Below, piece by piece: positions 49,043 through 58,792 of a stretch of DNA of 64,000 nucleotides. The notes below the pieces were generated by a model that was not told the origin of the DNA, searched no databases, and saw only the letters and a list, made by a program, of their open reading frames with translations. This DNA comes from Zeimonas arvi. GTDB lineage: Bacteria > Pseudomonadota > Gammaproteobacteria > Burkholderiales > Burkholderiaceae_E. A program made the translations under genes and the position numbers. Positions within the stretch are counted from its first letter, which is position 1. The number at the start of each line of letters is the position of its first letter. The DNA lies in the NCBI RefSeq assembly GCF_008039575.1, contig NZ_VDUY01000002.1, positions 372,001-436,000 on the forward strand. Reading direction: 5' to 3'.

Positions 49043-50098
49043 ATGACCTATCTCGCGAAACCTGCCCTGCACCACCCCACGCTGCCGACCAACCGGCTCG
49101 GCTACACGCGGCGCGACTACGAAGGCAAGATCTCCACGCTGTGCGCCGGCTGCGGCCACGATTCGATCTCGGCGGCGATCATCCAGGCCTGCTGGGAGCT
49201 CGACGTGGAGCCCCACCGGGTGGCCAAGCTCTCGGGCATCGGCTGCTCGTCGAAGACCCCCGACTACTTCCTGGGCAACTCGCACGGCTTCAACACGGTC
49301 CACGGCCGCATGCCCTCGGTGCTCACCGGCGCGGCGCTCGCCAACCGCGAGCTTGTCTACCTCGGCGTGTCGGGCGACGGCGACTCCGCGTCGATCGGGC
49401 TCGGGCAGTTCGCCCACCTGATGCGCCGCGGCGTCAACATGACCTACATCGTCGAGAACAACGGGGTCTACGGCCTGACCAAGGGCCAGTTCTCGGCCAC
49501 CGCCGACCAGGGCTCGAAGTCCAAACGCGGCGCGGTGAACCTGGACTCGCCCATCGATCTGGTGCCGCTCGCGCTGCAGCTCGGCGCCACCTACGTCGCG
49601 CGCGCCTTTTCCGGCGACAAGGCGCAGCTGGTGCCCCTGATCAAGGGTGCGCTGGCCCACCCGGGCGCGGCCTTCATCGACGTGATCAGCCCCTGCGTGG
49701 CCTTCAACAACCACGCCGGCAGCACCCGCAGCTACGACTACGTGCGCGAGCACAACGAGGCGGTCAACCGGATCGACTTCATGCCCCGGCGCAGCGAGAT
49801 CACCGCCGACTATGCGGCCGGCACGGTCGTCGACGTGCCGCAGCACGACGGCTCGATCCTGCGCCTGCGCAAGCTCGCCGAGGACTTCGACCCGCGCGAC
49901 CGGATCGGCGCCATCGAGCATGTGATGCAGCATCAGGCCCGCGGCGAGATCGTCACCGGCCTGCTGTTCGTCGACCCCGAGGCCGGCGACCTGCACCAGC
50001 GCCTGGGCACCCCCGCCACGCCGATGAACCGCCTCGACGAGAAGGCCCTGTGCCCCGGCTCGGCGATGCTCGAGCGAATCAACGCGTCGCTGCGCTGA
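49043..50098 (+). CDS. 2-oxoacid:acceptor oxidoreductase, beta subunit (TPP-binding)
   Basis: 351-residue beta subunit. It has the TPP-binding region GDGDSASIGLGQFAHLMRRGVNMTYIVENNGVYGLTKGQFSAT and the Fe-S cysteine positions STLCAGCGHDSI, SGIGCSSK and DVISPCVAF. Together with the preceding gamma-alpha gene it makes a KOR-type enzyme that oxidatively decarboxylates 2-oxoglutarate to succinyl-CoA. Start two bases after the previous stop. A close parallel is the 2-oxoglutarate:NADP oxidoreductase known from Azoarcus evansii. Confidence 0.9.
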   Translation: MTYLAKPALHHPTLPTNRLGYTRRDYEGKISTLCAGCGHDSISAAIIQACWELDVEPHRVAKLSGIGCSSKTPDYFLGNSHGFNTVHGRMPSVLTGAALANRELVYLGVSGDGDSASIGLGQFAHLMRRGVNMTYIVENNGVYGLTKGQFSATADQGSKSKRGAVNLDSPIDLVPLALQLGATYVARAFSGDKAQLVPLIKGALAHPGAAFIDVISPCVAFNNHAGSTRSYDYVREHNEAVNRIDFMPRRSEITADYAAGTVVDVPQHDGSILRLRKLAEDFDPRDRIGAIEHVMQHQARGEIVTGLLFVDPEAGDLHQRLGTPATPMNRLDEKALCPGSAMLERINASLR

Positions 50099-50169
50099 AC
50101 GGCCAACCGGCGGGAGAAGGCCCGGCCCTCTCCCTTCTCCGTTCTCCCTTCCCTCAACCTTTCCGCGAA

Positions 50170-50496
50170 ATGATCCACGAACTCCGCATCTACCACTGCA
50201 TGCCGGGCCGCCTGCCCGACCTGAACAAGCGCTTCGCCACCGTCACCCTGAAGCTCTGGGAGAAGCACGGCATCCGCCAGGCCGGCTTCTGGACCACGCT
50301 GGTCGGCCCGAACGCCAACGACCTGTACTACCTGCTCGAGTGGGAGAGCATGGCCGAGCGCGAGCTGAAGTGGAATGCGTTCGCCGCCGACCCCGAGTGG
50401 CTGAAGGCGAAGGCCGAGACCGAGGCCAACGGACCGATCGTCAGCGTGGTCGAGAACATGTTCCTGCAGCCCACGGCTTACTCGAGCGTGCGCTGA
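50170..50496 (+). CDS. NIPSNAP family protein
   Basis: 108-residue single NIPSNAP domain: IHELRIYHCMPGRLPDLNKRF, HGIRQAGFWTTLVG and YYLLEWESMAERELKWNAFAADPEW. These ferredoxin-like-fold proteins are small and of unknown role in bacteria. The gene follows the oxidoreductase beta gene by 71 bp and precedes a terminator, so it may be in the same transcript. A small hairpin at 50113-50140 (GGAGAAGG/CCTTCTCC) lies between them. Confidence 0.88.
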   Translation: MIHELRIYHCMPGRLPDLNKRFATVTLKLWEKHGIRQAGFWTTLVGPNANDLYYLLEWESMAERELKWNAFAADPEWLKAKAETEANGPIVSVVENMFLQPTAYSSVR

Positions 50497-50528
50497 CCCG
50501 GGGCCATCGCTCGCGCCAGGAAGAAGAA

Positions 50529-50556
50529 GGGCGGCCCTCGGGCCGCCCTTTCGTTT
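50529..50556. terminator. Terminator between NIPSNAP gene and gltA
   Basis: GGGCGGCC and GGCCGCCC form an 8-bp stem with a CTCG loop, followed by TTTCGTTT on the plus strand. On the minus strand it is followed by TTCTTCTT, so it may also stop transcripts ending gltA. It stands in the gap between the convergent NIPSNAP and gltA genes. Confidence 0.82.
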
Positions 50557-50580
50557 GCGCGATCGCGCCCGACCCGCGGG

Positions 50581-51888
50581 TCAGCGCTTGTCGATCGTCT
50601 GCACCTCGCGCGGGGTCTTGCCGGTGAACAGCTGGCGCGGCCGGCCGATCTTCTGGTCGGGATCGGCGATCATCTCGCCCCACTGCGCGATCCAGCCCAC
50701 GGTGCGAGCCAGCGCGAAGATGCAGGTGAACATGCTGGTCGGGATGCCCATCGCCTTCTGGACGATGCCCGAGTAGAAGTCGACGTTCGGGTAGAGCTTG
50801 CGCTGCACGAAGTAGTCGTCCTCGAGCGCGATCTGCTCGAGCTTCATGGCCAGCGCGAAGAGCGGATCGTCGTGCAGGCCCAGCTCGCCCAGCACCTCGT
50901 GGCAGGTCTCGCGCATCAGCTTGGCGCGCGGGTCGTAGTTCTTGTAGACCCGGTGGCCGAAGCCCATCAGCTTGACGCCCGAGTTCTTGTCCTTGACCTT
51001 GTCGATGAACTCGCCGATCTTCTCGACCCCGCCCTGCTTCTGGATGTCGTCGAGCATGATCAGGCAGGCCTCGTTCGCACCGCCGTGCGCCGGGCCCCAC
51101 AGCGTGGCGATGCCGGCCGCGATGCAGGCGAACGGGTTCGCGCCCGAGGACCCCGCCAGGCGGACGGTGGAGGTCGACGCATTCTGCTCGTGGTCGGCGT
51201 GCAGGATCAGGATCCGGTCGAGCGCGCGCACGAGCACGTCGTTCGGCTTGTACTCGTCGCAGGGCGTGCCGAACATCATGCGAAGGAAGTTCGCCGAGTA
51301 AGACAGGTCGTTGCGCGGGTACATGAACGGCTGGCCGGTGTTGTACTTGTAGGCCATCGCGGTCAGGGTCGGCATCTTGGCGATCAGCCTGATCGCCGAC
51401 ACGAAGCGGTGCTCGGGATCGTTGATGTCCAGCGAGTCGTGATAGAAGGCCGAGAGCGCGCCCACGCAGCCGACCAGCACCGCCATCGGGTGCGCGTCGC
51501 GGCGGAAGCCCTGGAAGAAGCGGGTCATCTGCTCGTGCACCATCGTGTGGTGCGTGACCCGGTAGTCGAAGTCGCGGCGCTGCTCCTCGTTGGGCAGCTC
51601 GCCGTTCAGCAGCAGGTAGCAGATCTCGAGGTAGTCGCAGTGCTGCGCCAGCTGCTCGATCGGGTAGCCGCGGTAGAGCAGCTCGCCCTTGTCGCCGTCG
51701 ATGTAGGTGATCTTCGACTCGCAGGCCGCGGTCGACATGAAGCCCGGGTCGAAGGTGAACTTGCCCGTCTGCCCGTAGAGCTTGCGAATGTCGACGACAT
51801 CGGGCCCCATCGTGCCCTTGTAGACCGGGAACTCGACCGAGGGCGTGCCGTCGGTGAACGAGAGCGTGGCTTTTTGCTGCGAGGTCAT
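50581..51888 (-). CDS. gltA: Citrate synthase (type II, hexameric)
   Basis: Citrate synthase of 435 residues for entry of acetyl-CoA into the citric-acid cycle. Landmarks: [57 protein letters not shown] (His), [12 protein letters not shown] (His) and [17 protein letters not shown] (catalytic region with Asp). The start [10 protein letters not shown] follows AGAGGAAG. It is the last gene of the sdhCDABE-gltA run on the minus strand. Confidence 0.97.
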   Translation of the reverse strand: MTSQQKATLSFTDGTPSVEFPVYKGTMGPDVVDIRKLYGQTGKFTFDPGFMSTAACESKITYIDGDKGELLYRGYPIEQLAQHCDYLEICYLLLNGELPNEEQRRDFDYRVTHHTMVHEQMTRFFQGFRRDAHPMAVLVGCVGALSAFYHDSLDINDPEHRFVSAIRLIAKMPTLTAMAYKYNTGQPFMYPRNDLSYSANFLRMMFGTPCDEYKPNDVLVRALDRILILHADHEQNASTSTVRLAGSSGANPFACIAAGIATLWGPAHGGANEACLIMLDDIQKQGGVEKIGEFIDKVKDKNSGVKLMGFGHRVYKNYDPRAKLMRETCHEVLGELGLHDDPLFALAMKLEQIALEDDYFVQRKLYPNVDFYSGIVQKAMGIPTSMFTCIFALARTVGWIAQWGEMIADPDQKIGRPRQLFTGKTPREVQTIDKR

Positions 51889-51937
51889 CGGACTCTTCCT
51901 CTCAATGTTGATCGTTGCGTGCCCCGAGGCGCCGCGC

Positions 51938-52204
51938 TCAGACCGAGCGGAGCAACCCGAGCACCCGCCTCGCCTCCGGCGAGACACCCTGATCCGGCTC
52001 GGTCCGGGCGAGGATCAGGTCCAGCAGTTCGTTGTCGGCCAGATCCAGGAGCTGGTCCAGGCCCGCGACATCGTCATCCGAGAGCGATTCCTCGTACCGG
52101 TCGAAGAAGCGCCCGAAGATCAGGTCGTTCTCGAGCAGGCCCCGCCTGGCGCGCCAGCGCAGTCGCCGGCGCCTGGTCTCGTCGGCCTGGTGGCTCGAGG
52201 CCAT
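51938..52204 (-). CDS. sdhE: Succinate dehydrogenase assembly factor SdhE
   Basis: 88-residue protein that aids covalent FAD attachment to SdhA. It has the family motif [16 protein letters not shown] (matching RRGMxExD), followed by an acidic helical region. It is placed between sdhB and gltA and its ATG overlaps the sdhB stop by one base (TGATG), which signals coupled expression. Confidence 0.93.
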   Translation of the reverse strand: MASSHQADETRRRRLRWRARRGLLENDLIFGRFFDRYEESLSDDDVAGLDQLLDLADNELLDLILARTEPDQGVSPEARRVLGLLRSV

Positions 52205-52965
52205 CAGACGGTTCGCCTGACCATCAGTTCCTTGATCTTGCCGATCGCCTTGGTCGGGTTGAGCCCCTTCGGGCACACGTCGACGCAATTCATGATCGAG
52301 TGGCAACGGAACAGCCGATACGGATCCTCGAGGTCGTCGAGACGCTGGCTGGTGGCCTGGTCGCGGCTGTCGGCGATGAAGCGGTAGGCCTGCAGCAGGC
52401 CCGCCGGGCCGACGAACTTGTCCGGATTCCACCAGAACGACGGGCACGAGGTGCTGCAGCAGGCGCACAGGATGCACTCGTACAGGCCGTCGAGTTCCTC
52501 GCGCTCCTCCGGCGACTGCAGGCGCTCCTTCTCGGGCGGCGGCGTGTCGTTGATCAGGTAGGGGCGGATCGAGTGGTACTGCTTGAAGAACTGCGTCATG
52601 TCCACGATCAGGTCGCGGATGACCGGCAGTCCGGGCAGCGGCTTGAGGACGATCGGCTCCTTCAGGTCGCGAAGGTTGGTGATGCAGGCCAGGCCGTTCT
52701 TGCCGTTGATGTTCATCGCGTCGGACCCGCACACGCCTTCGCGGCAGGAGCGGCGGAACGCGATCGAGTCGTCGGTCGCCTGCTTGATGCGCATCAGCGC
52801 GTCGAGCAGCATCTTGTCGGTGGGCAGGAGCTCGACCTCGAGGTCCTGCATGTAGGGCTTGGCGTCCTTGTCGGGATCGTAGCGATAGATCGAGAACTTC
52901 ACGACGCGTTTGGCCTGCGCGCCCGACGGGGTCACGCTGACCGGGGATTCGACCACTGCGCTCAT
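52204..52965 (-). CDS. sdhB: Succinate dehydrogenase iron-sulfur subunit
   Basis: 253-residue subunit of respiratory complex II. The [2Fe-2S] ligands are Cys74, Cys79 and Cys94 with Asp82 as fourth ligand, as in E. coli. The [4Fe-4S] and [3Fe-4S] sites are in [13 protein letters not shown] and [15 protein letters not shown]. Upstream is sdhA, downstream sdhE, in the standard order C-D-A-B-E. A slightly long N-terminus ([10 protein letters not shown]) is unconserved. Confidence 0.97.
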   Translation of the reverse strand: MSAVVESPVSVTPSGAQAKRVVKFSIYRYDPDKDAKPYMQDLEVELLPTDKMLLDALMRIKQATDDSIAFRRSCREGVCGSDAMNINGKNGLACITNLRDLKEPIVLKPLPGLPVIRDLIVDMTQFFKQYHSIRPYLINDTPPPEKERLQSPEEREELDGLYECILCACCSTSCPSFWWNPDKFVGPAGLLQAYRFIADSRDQATSQRLDDLEDPYRLFRCHSIMNCVDVCPKGLNPTKAIGKIKELMVRRTV

Positions 52966-53020
52966 CGCTGCTCCTGCGCTCGTTCGGTGTGTCTGTGGGC
53001 TGTGCTCGGGAAGGCGCGCA

Positions 53021-54811
53021 TCAGAACGTGCGCGCCTTGGGCTGGAAGGTCTCGACCGTGAGCGGCTTCAAGGTCACCGGCTTGTAGTCGAGGCGGTTGC
53101 CTTCCGAGAACCACAGCGTGTGCTTGATCCAGCTGGCGTCGTCGCGCTCGGGATAGTCGCGGTGCGCGTGGGCGCCGCGGCTCTCCTTGCGGGCCTCGGC
53201 CGACACGATCGTGGCCTTGGCGGTCTCGATCAGGTTCGCGACTTCCAGCGCCTCGACGCGCGCGGTGTTGAACACCTGCGACTTGTCCTTCACGTGGATG
53301 TCGTTGCCGCGCGCCTCGATCTCGAGGATCTTCTGCACGCCCTGCTCGAGCAGCTCGCTGGTGCGGAACACGCCGCAGTGGGCCTGCATCGTGCGGCGGA
53401 TGTCGTTGGCCACGTCCTGCGCGTTCTCGCCGGACTTCGAGCCGTCGATGCGCGCCAGCCGGGCCAGCGCGTTGTCGCCGGCGTCGCGCGGCAGCGGCTT
53501 CTGCGCGCCGTCCTTGAGCTTCGAGGCCACGATGTGGTTGCCGGCCGCCCGGCCGAACACCAGCAGGTCGAGCAGCGAGTTGGTGCCCAGGCGATTGGCG
53601 CCGTGGACCGACACGCAGGCGCACTCGCCGATCGCGTACAGCCCACCGAGCACCGCGTTGGGATTGCCATCCTTCGGGACCACCACCTGCCCGTGGTAGT
53701 TGGTCGGGATGCCGCCCATCTGGTAGTGGATGGTGGGCACGACCGGGATCGGGTCCTTGATCGGGTCGACGTTGGCGAACTTGATCGCGATCTCGCGGAT
53801 CGAGGGCAGCCGCTTCATGATGGTCTCGGCGCCCAGGTGATCGAGCTTGAGCAGCACGTGATCGCCGTCGGGGCCCGCGCCTCGGCCTTCCTTGATCTCC
53901 TGGTCCATCGAGCGCGACACGAAGTCGCGCGGCGCCAGGTCCTTCAGGGTGGGCGCGTAGCGCTCCATGAAGCGCTCGCCGTGCTTGTTCAGCAGGATGC
54001 CGCCCTCGCCGCGCACGCCCTCGGTGATCAGCACGCCCGCGCCGGCCACGCCGGTCGGGTGGAACTGCCAGAACTCCATGTCCTCGAGCGGGATGCCCGC
54101 GCGCGCGGCCATGCCCATGCCATCGCCGGTATTGATGAAGGCATTGGTCGAAGCCTGCCAGATGCGGCCCGCGCCGCCGGTGGCGAGCACCGTGACCTTG
54201 GCCTCGAGGATCATCACCTGCCCGGTTTCCATCTCGAGGGCGATCACGCCGACGCAGTCGCCCTCGCTGTCGCGGATCAGGTCGAGCGCCATCCACTCCA
54301 CGAAGAACTGGGTGCGGGCGCGCACGTTGCGCTGGTAGAGCGTATGAAGCAGCGCGTGGCCGGTGCGGTCGGCGGCGGCGCAGGCGCGCTGCACCGGCTT
54401 CTCGCCGAAGTTCGCGGTGTGGCCGCCGAAGGGGCGCTGGTAGATGGTGCCGTCCGGGTTGCGGTCGAACGGCATGCCGAAATGCTCGAGCTCGTAGACG
54501 ACCTTGGGCGCCTCGCGGCACATGAACTCGATGGCGTCCTGGTCGCCCAGGTAGTCCGACCCCTTCACGGTGTCGAACATGTGCCAGTACCAGTTGTCCT
54601 CGCTCATGTTGCCCAGCGACGCGCCGATGCCGCCCTGGGCGGCCACCGTGTGCGAGCGGGTCGGGAAGACCTTGGACAGCACCGCCACGCTGTAGCCGGC
54701 CTCGGCCAGCTGCAGCGAGCAGCGCATGCCGGCGCCGCCGGCGCCGACGATCACCGCGTCGAACTTGCGCCGCGGAAGGTTGTTCGACAGATGGTTCAGC
54801 ACGTCGGCCAT
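53021..54811 (-). CDS. sdhA: Succinate dehydrogenase flavoprotein subunit
   Basis: Catalytic FAD subunit, 596 residues. [11 protein letters not shown] binds FAD; His54 in [17 protein letters not shown] is the covalent FAD histidine; the active-site loop [21 protein letters not shown] and the arginine in [16 protein letters not shown] follow. It oxidises succinate to fumarate at the inner membrane. One base separates its ATG from the sdhD stop. Confidence 0.98.
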   Translation of the reverse strand: MADVLNHLSNNLPRRKFDAVIVGAGGAGMRCSLQLAEAGYSVAVLSKVFPTRSHTVAAQGGIGASLGNMSEDNWYWHMFDTVKGSDYLGDQDAIEFMCREAPKVVYELEHFGMPFDRNPDGTIYQRPFGGHTANFGEKPVQRACAAADRTGHALLHTLYQRNVRARTQFFVEWMALDLIRDSEGDCVGVIALEMETGQVMILEAKVTVLATGGAGRIWQASTNAFINTGDGMGMAARAGIPLEDMEFWQFHPTGVAGAGVLITEGVRGEGGILLNKHGERFMERYAPTLKDLAPRDFVSRSMDQEIKEGRGAGPDGDHVLLKLDHLGAETIMKRLPSIREIAIKFANVDPIKDPIPVVPTIHYQMGGIPTNYHGQVVVPKDGNPNAVLGGLYAIGECACVSVHGANRLGTNSLLDLLVFGRAAGNHIVASKLKDGAQKPLPRDAGDNALARLARIDGSKSGENAQDVANDIRRTMQAHCGVFRTSELLEQGVQKILEIEARGNDIHVKDKSQVFNTARVEALEVANLIETAKATIVSAEARKESRGAHAHRDYPERDDASWIKHTLWFSEGNRLDYKPVTLKPLTVETFQPKARTF

Positions 54812-54812
54812 C

Positions 54813-55163
54813 TCAGACGCTCCAGAGAATCATGATCGCCCAAATGGCGTAGCCGACCAGCGCAACGATCGTGGCGATCAGCAGGGACAGGCGAAGGCCC
54901 GTGGGCTTGATGTAGTCCATGAAGATGTCCCGCACGCCGACCCAGGCGTGCCAGACCAGCGACACCAGCGCGAGCAGCGTGAGCACCTTCATCCAGGTGG
55001 ATGCGAACATGCCGGCCCAGCTGCCGTAGCTGAGCTCGGGCAGCGCGAACAGCCAGCCCAGCAGCACCAGCGTGTACAGGACGAGGATCACCGCGGTGAT
55101 CCGTTGCGCGAGCCAGTCGCGCAGGCCGTAGTGCGCGCCGACGATCAGTCGTTTGGTCGTCAT
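54813..55163 (-). CDS. sdhD: Succinate dehydrogenase membrane anchor subunit
   Basis: 116-residue membrane subunit with three transmembrane helices. The heme-binding and quinone-site element VWHAWVGVRDIFMDYIKP corresponds to the E. coli HAWIG...DYVKP block, so His72 is the likely heme b ligand. Gap of 3 bp to sdhC and 1 bp to sdhA. Confidence 0.95.
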   Translation of the reverse strand: MTTKRLIVGAHYGLRDWLAQRITAVILVLYTLVLLGWLFALPELSYGSWAGMFASTWMKVLTLLALVSLVWHAWVGVRDIFMDYIKPTGLRLSLLIATIVALVGYAIWAIMILWSV

Positions 55164-55166
55164 GGT

Positions 55167-55592
55167 TCAGAACACTCCGAAGATCTTCAGCGCCACCAGC
55201 AGGGTCAGCGTGAGGCTGACCGCCAGGACCGCCGCCGCCGAGCTGCGCGAGGCCGCCTTCTCGACGCCCACGTGCATGTCGAGGAACAGGTAGCGGATGC
55301 CCGCGCACAGGTGGTGCAGGTAGGCCCAGGCCAGCGCGAGCAGCACCAGCTTGGCGAACCAGTGCGAGACGATCGCGCGGTAGCTCTCGAAACTGATCTC
55401 CGAGACCAGGCTTTGCTGGAAGAGATACAAGACGAAGGGCAGGCCCACCAGGAACATCAGCGCGCCGCTCACCCGATGGAGGATCGACACGATGCCCGCG
55501 AGAGGCAGTCGGTAACCGACGATCTGGGTGACGTGGATGTTCCTGAATTCCGGGCGGGGTCTGCCCGCTGATTTTTCTGCCGCGTCGGCCAT
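55167..55592 (-). CDS. sdhC: Succinate dehydrogenase cytochrome b556 subunit
   Basis: 141-residue membrane subunit of complex II with three helices. SILHRVSG (quinone site residues) and the heme ligand His94 in HHLCAGIRYLFLD are present. It is the first gene of the sdh operon. AGAGGA precedes the start. The upstream gap of 112 bp to gntR holds an imperfect dyad (see below). Confidence 0.95.
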   Translation of the reverse strand: MADAAEKSAGRPRPEFRNIHVTQIVGYRLPLAGIVSILHRVSGALMFLVGLPFVLYLFQQSLVSEISFESYRAIVSHWFAKLVLLALAWAYLHHLCAGIRYLFLDMHVGVEKAASRSSAAAVLAVSLTLTLLVALKIFGVF

Positions 55593-55625
55593 GACGTCCT
55601 CTTGGATGCAAAACCTTTACATTTT

Positions 55626-55656
55626 GACGCAAATTGGCGCATCGCACCAATGCGTC
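55626..55656. promoter_or_regulatory. Imperfect dyad upstream of sdhC
   Basis: GACGCA and TGCGTC flank an inner ATTGGCGC/GCACCAAT pair that differs by one mismatch and a two-base slip. The site lies 34 bp before the sdhC start, where a promoter-proximal operator of the sdh operon would be expected. No clear -35/-10 pair was found next to it. Confidence 0.3.
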
Positions 55657-55704
55657 GGACCGCTTGCAGGGTATTTCCGGACCCCCTCGCGCCCCGGGAG
55701 TGGC

Positions 55705-56559
55705 TCAGATCAGCTCGTTGTAGTAGTGGTGGTTCGTGGTGACCGAATACCCGCGCCGCAGCTCCACCGGCCGGTCTTCGTAGGTATAGGTGAGCCGCTC
55801 GACGAGCAGGAGCGGCGAGCCCGGCGCCACGTCGAGCTCGCGCGCGAGCGCCGCGTCGGCCGCGATCGCCTTCAGCCTTTCGGTGGCGCGGATCATCCGC
55901 GTGCCGAATTCCGCTTCGAACAGCCCGTACAGGGGGCCGCTGTAGGCGGCCAGGCGCTCCGCGGACAGGCCGCGAAAGCGCGCGCCCGGCAGCCAGATCT
56001 CGTCGAGCACCTCGGGGCGACCATCGGCCTCGAGCATGCGCCGGATCTGGATCACCGTCTCGCCGGTGCGAAGCTGGAGCAGCCGCGCGATCTCCACCGG
56101 CGCGCGCAGCCTTCGACAGTCGAGGATGTGGCTGGTCATCGGCATCGCCGCGTACGCGCCGCCGCCGGCGGGCTCGTCGGGCCGGATCCGCAGGAACCGG
56201 AACTGGGTGCGCACCTCGTGGTGCGAGGCCACGAAGGTGCCTCGCCCCTGGCGCCTGACCAGCATATGCCCGGCCGCCAGCTCGTCGATCGCCTTGCGCA
56301 CCGTGCCCTGGCTCACCCGGAAGCGCGCCGCCAGTTCGGTCTCGCTCGGGATGGCTTCGCCAGGCTTCCACTCCCCTTCCTGCAGGCTGCGCATCAGCAA
56401 GGCCTGGATCTGGCGGTAGAGCGGCGCGAAGGTCGGCGCGCCGTGGGCCGGCGCCGCCGTCTTCGTCCCGTGCCGGGAAGCGGGCCTGGACGCGCCCCGG
56501 CCGGCGGGGCGGGGAGCGCCCCCGGGGTCTCCGGACGGATGGTTCATGGCATCGTTCAT
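55705..56559 (-). CDS. GntR/HutC-family transcriptional regulator
   Basis: 284-residue regulator. A Pro/Gly-rich N-terminus (about 1-40) precedes the winged-helix domain (APLYRQIQALLMRSLQEGEWKPGEAIPSETELAARFRVSQGTVRKAIDELAAGHMLVRRQGRGTFVA), which is standard for the GntR family. The effector domain is of the UTRA/HutC type. It lies between sdhC (same strand, downstream) and mdh (divergent). The conserved mdh-gntR-sdh layout in Burkholderiales suggests it controls citric-acid-cycle genes. A matching palindrome is in the intergenic region. Confidence 0.92.
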   Translation of the reverse strand: MNDAMNHPSGDPGGAPRPAGRGASRPASRHGTKTAAPAHGAPTFAPLYRQIQALLMRSLQEGEWKPGEAIPSETELAARFRVSQGTVRKAIDELAAGHMLVRRQGRGTFVASHHEVRTQFRFLRIRPDEPAGGGAYAAMPMTSHILDCRRLRAPVEIARLLQLRTGETVIQIRRMLEADGRPEVLDEIWLPGARFRGLSAERLAAYSGPLYGLFEAEFGTRMIRATERLKAIAADAALARELDVAPGSPLLLVERLTYTYEDRPVELRRGYSVTTNHHYYNELI

Positions 56560-56601
56560 GACCCGGATTGAACCACGGACCGGGCACTGAAGTCCAGTTT
56601 C

Positions 56602-56623
56602 TTATGTCTTATATAAGATATAA
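56602..56623. promoter_or_regulatory. Palindromic operator, probable GntR-family binding site
   Basis: TCTTATATAAGA is a perfect 12-bp palindrome; the flanks TTAT and ATAA extend it to 22 bp with one mismatched pair. It is AT-rich in a GC-rich genome and stands between gntR and mdh, 8 bp upstream of the mdh -35 box. Binding by the neighbouring GntR regulator is inferred. Confidence 0.65.
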
Positions 56624-56630
56624 AGCCAAG

Positions 56631-56659
56631 TTGACATCATCATGCGGCCGACCTAAACT
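56631..56659 (+). promoter_or_regulatory. Sigma-70 promoter of mdh
   Basis: TTGACA, then a 17-bp spacer, then TAAACT (4 of 6 matches to TATAAT). It lies about 100 bp upstream of the mdh start and directly after the palindromic operator. Confidence 0.6.
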
Positions 56660-56758
56660 CGCCGCCATCCGGGCCCGGCCCGTTCGCGCGGCCGCCTGCG
56701 AGCGCCGCCCGCGCCCCGGCCGCGCCCATCCGATCCCTCTCATCGCAAAGGTCAGACA

Positions 56759-57742
56759 ATGTCCAAACCCGCAAAGCGCGTCGCGGTCACCGGCGCCGCC
56801 GGCCAGATCGGTTACAGCCTGCTCTTTCGCATCGCCAACGGCGACATGCTCGGCAAGGACCAGCCGGTCATCCTCCAGCTGCTCGACATCACCCCGGCGC
56901 TGCCCGCGGTGCGCGGCGTGGTGATGGAGCTCGAGGACTGCGCCTTCCCGCTGCTGGCCGGCGTCGTGGTCACCGACGATCCGAAGGTGGCGTTCAAGGA
57001 TGCGGACTATGCGCTGCTGGTCGGCGCCCGCCCCCGCAGCAAGGGCATGGAGCGCAAGGACCTGCTCGAGGCCAACGGCGCGATCTTCACGGTGCAGGGC
57101 CGCGCGCTCGACGAAGCGGCCAGCCGGGACGTGCGCGTGCTGGTGGTCGGCAACCCTGCCAACACCAACGCCTACATCGCGATGAAATCGGCTCCGAGCC
57201 TGCCGAAGAAGAACTTCACCGCCATGCTGCGCCTGGACCACAACCGGGCGCTGTCGCAGCTTGCGGCCCGGACCGGCAAGCCGGTCGGCCAGATCGAGAA
57301 GCTCGCGGTCTGGGGCAACCACAGCCCGACCATGTACCCGGACTATCGCTTCGCCACGATCGGCGGACAGTCGGTCAAGGCCATGATCAACGACGACGCC
57401 TGGAACCGCGACGCCTTCATCCCCACGGTGGGCAAGCGCGGCGCGGCGATCATCGAGGCGCGCGGCCTGTCCTCGGCGGCCTCGGCCGCCAACGCGGCGA
57501 TCGACCACATGCGCGACTGGACGCTGGGCACGAACGGCCGCTGGGTCACGATGGGCATCCCGTCCGACGGCTCCTACGGCATCCCCGAGGACATCATGTA
57601 CGGCTTCCCGGTCACCTGCGCCGGCGGCGAGTACACGATGATCAAGGGCCTGGAGATCGACGAATTCAGCCGCTCGAAGATGGACGCGACGCTCAAGGAG
57701 CTCTTCGAAGAGCGCGACGGCGTCGCCCACCTGCTCGGCTGA
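56759..57742 (+). CDS. mdh: Malate dehydrogenase
   Basis: NAD-dependent malate dehydrogenase of 327 residues. NAD-binding motif [14 protein letters not shown]; substrate arginine motif [16 protein letters not shown]; catalytic His in [12 protein letters not shown]. The sequence is of the cytosolic/plant-like type usual in Burkholderiales. Promoter and operator lie upstream. prpB follows at 95 bp. Confidence 0.98.
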   Translation: MSKPAKRVAVTGAAGQIGYSLLFRIANGDMLGKDQPVILQLLDITPALPAVRGVVMELEDCAFPLLAGVVVTDDPKVAFKDADYALLVGARPRSKGMERKDLLEANGAIFTVQGRALDEAASRDVRVLVVGNPANTNAYIAMKSAPSLPKKNFTAMLRLDHNRALSQLAARTGKPVGQIEKLAVWGNHSPTMYPDYRFATIGGQSVKAMINDDAWNRDAFIPTVGKRGAAIIEARGLSSAASAANAAIDHMRDWTLGTNGRWVTMGIPSDGSYGIPEDIMYGFPVTCAGGEYTMIKGLEIDEFSRSKMDATLKELFEERDGVAHLLG

Positions 57743-57837
57743 GGCCACGCACCGCGCCCCCTCCTCCGCACGCCCGCCCTGCTCCCGCGCATCGGGGCGG
57801 CGGCCGCGCTCGCAAGCGAACCCGTAACGAGACCGAG

Positions 57838-58719
57838 ATGACACAGACCCCTGGCCAGAAGTTCAGGCAGGCCCTCGCCGACGAGAAACCCCTGCAGATC
57901 CCGGGCGCGATCAACGCGAACCACGCGCTGCTGGTGCGCAACGCCGGCTTCCGCGCCGTCTACCTGTCGGGCGGCGGCGTGGCCGCGGGCTCGCTGGGCC
58001 TGCCCGACCTGGGCATCTCGGGCCTCGACGACGTGCTGACCGACGTGCGCCGCATCACCGACGTCTGCGACCTGCCGCTGCTGGTCGACGTGGACACCGG
58101 CTTCGGCGCCTCGGCCTTCAACGTGGCCCGCACCACGAAGTCGCTGATCAAGTTCGGCGCGGCCGCGATGCACATCGAGGACCAGGTCGGCGCCAAGCGC
58201 TGCGGCCATCGCCCCGGCAAGGAGATCGTCTCGCAGCAGGAGATGGTCGACCGGATCAAGGCCGCGGCCGACGCGCGCACCGACGACTCCTTCTTCATCA
58301 TGGCGCGCACCGACGCGCTGGCCGTCGAGGGCATCGAGTCGGCGATCGAGCGCTCGATCGCCTGCATGGAGGCCGGTGCCGACGGCATCTTCGCCGAGGC
58401 GCTGACCGATCTGTCGATGTACCGCAGCTTCGTCGACGCGGTGAAGGCCCCGGTGCTGGCCAACATCACCGAGTTCGGGCAGACGCCGCTGTTCACCGTC
58501 GATGAGCTCGCCTCGACCGGCGCGGCGATGGTCCTGTACCCGCTGTCGGGCTTCCGCGCGGCGAACAAGGCCGCGCAGAACGTCTACGAGGCGCTGCGCC
58601 GCGACGGCACGCAGAAGGCGGTCCTCGACACGATGCAGACCCGCAAGGAGCTCTACGACGCGATCGGCTACTGGGATTACGAGCGCAAGCTCGACGAACT
58701 GTTCGCCAAGTCGCGCTGA
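57838..58719 (+). CDS. prpB: 2-methylisocitrate lyase
   Basis: 293-residue lyase that splits 2-methylisocitrate into pyruvate and succinate in the methylcitrate cycle. The catalytic motif KRCGH is present in [12 protein letters not shown] (isocitrate lyase has KKCGH), and VDVDTGFG and [11 protein letters not shown] are typical. The length is that of PrpB rather than the ~430+ residues of isocitrate lyase. It is followed by prpC. Confidence 0.95.
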   Translation: MTQTPGQKFRQALADEKPLQIPGAINANHALLVRNAGFRAVYLSGGGVAAGSLGLPDLGISGLDDVLTDVRRITDVCDLPLLVDVDTGFGASAFNVARTTKSLIKFGAAAMHIEDQVGAKRCGHRPGKEIVSQQEMVDRIKAAADARTDDSFFIMARTDALAVEGIESAIERSIACMEAGADGIFAEALTDLSMYRSFVDAVKAPVLANITEFGQTPLFTVDELASTGAAMVLYPLSGFRAANKAAQNVYEALRRDGTQKAVLDTMQTRKELYDAIGYWDYERKLDELFAKSR

Positions 58720-58792
58720 ACATGACGCGCCGCCCCAGTCGCGCCGACGCGCGCGGCGCCCCGAGACACCGGATAGACCCGAGGAAGAACTG

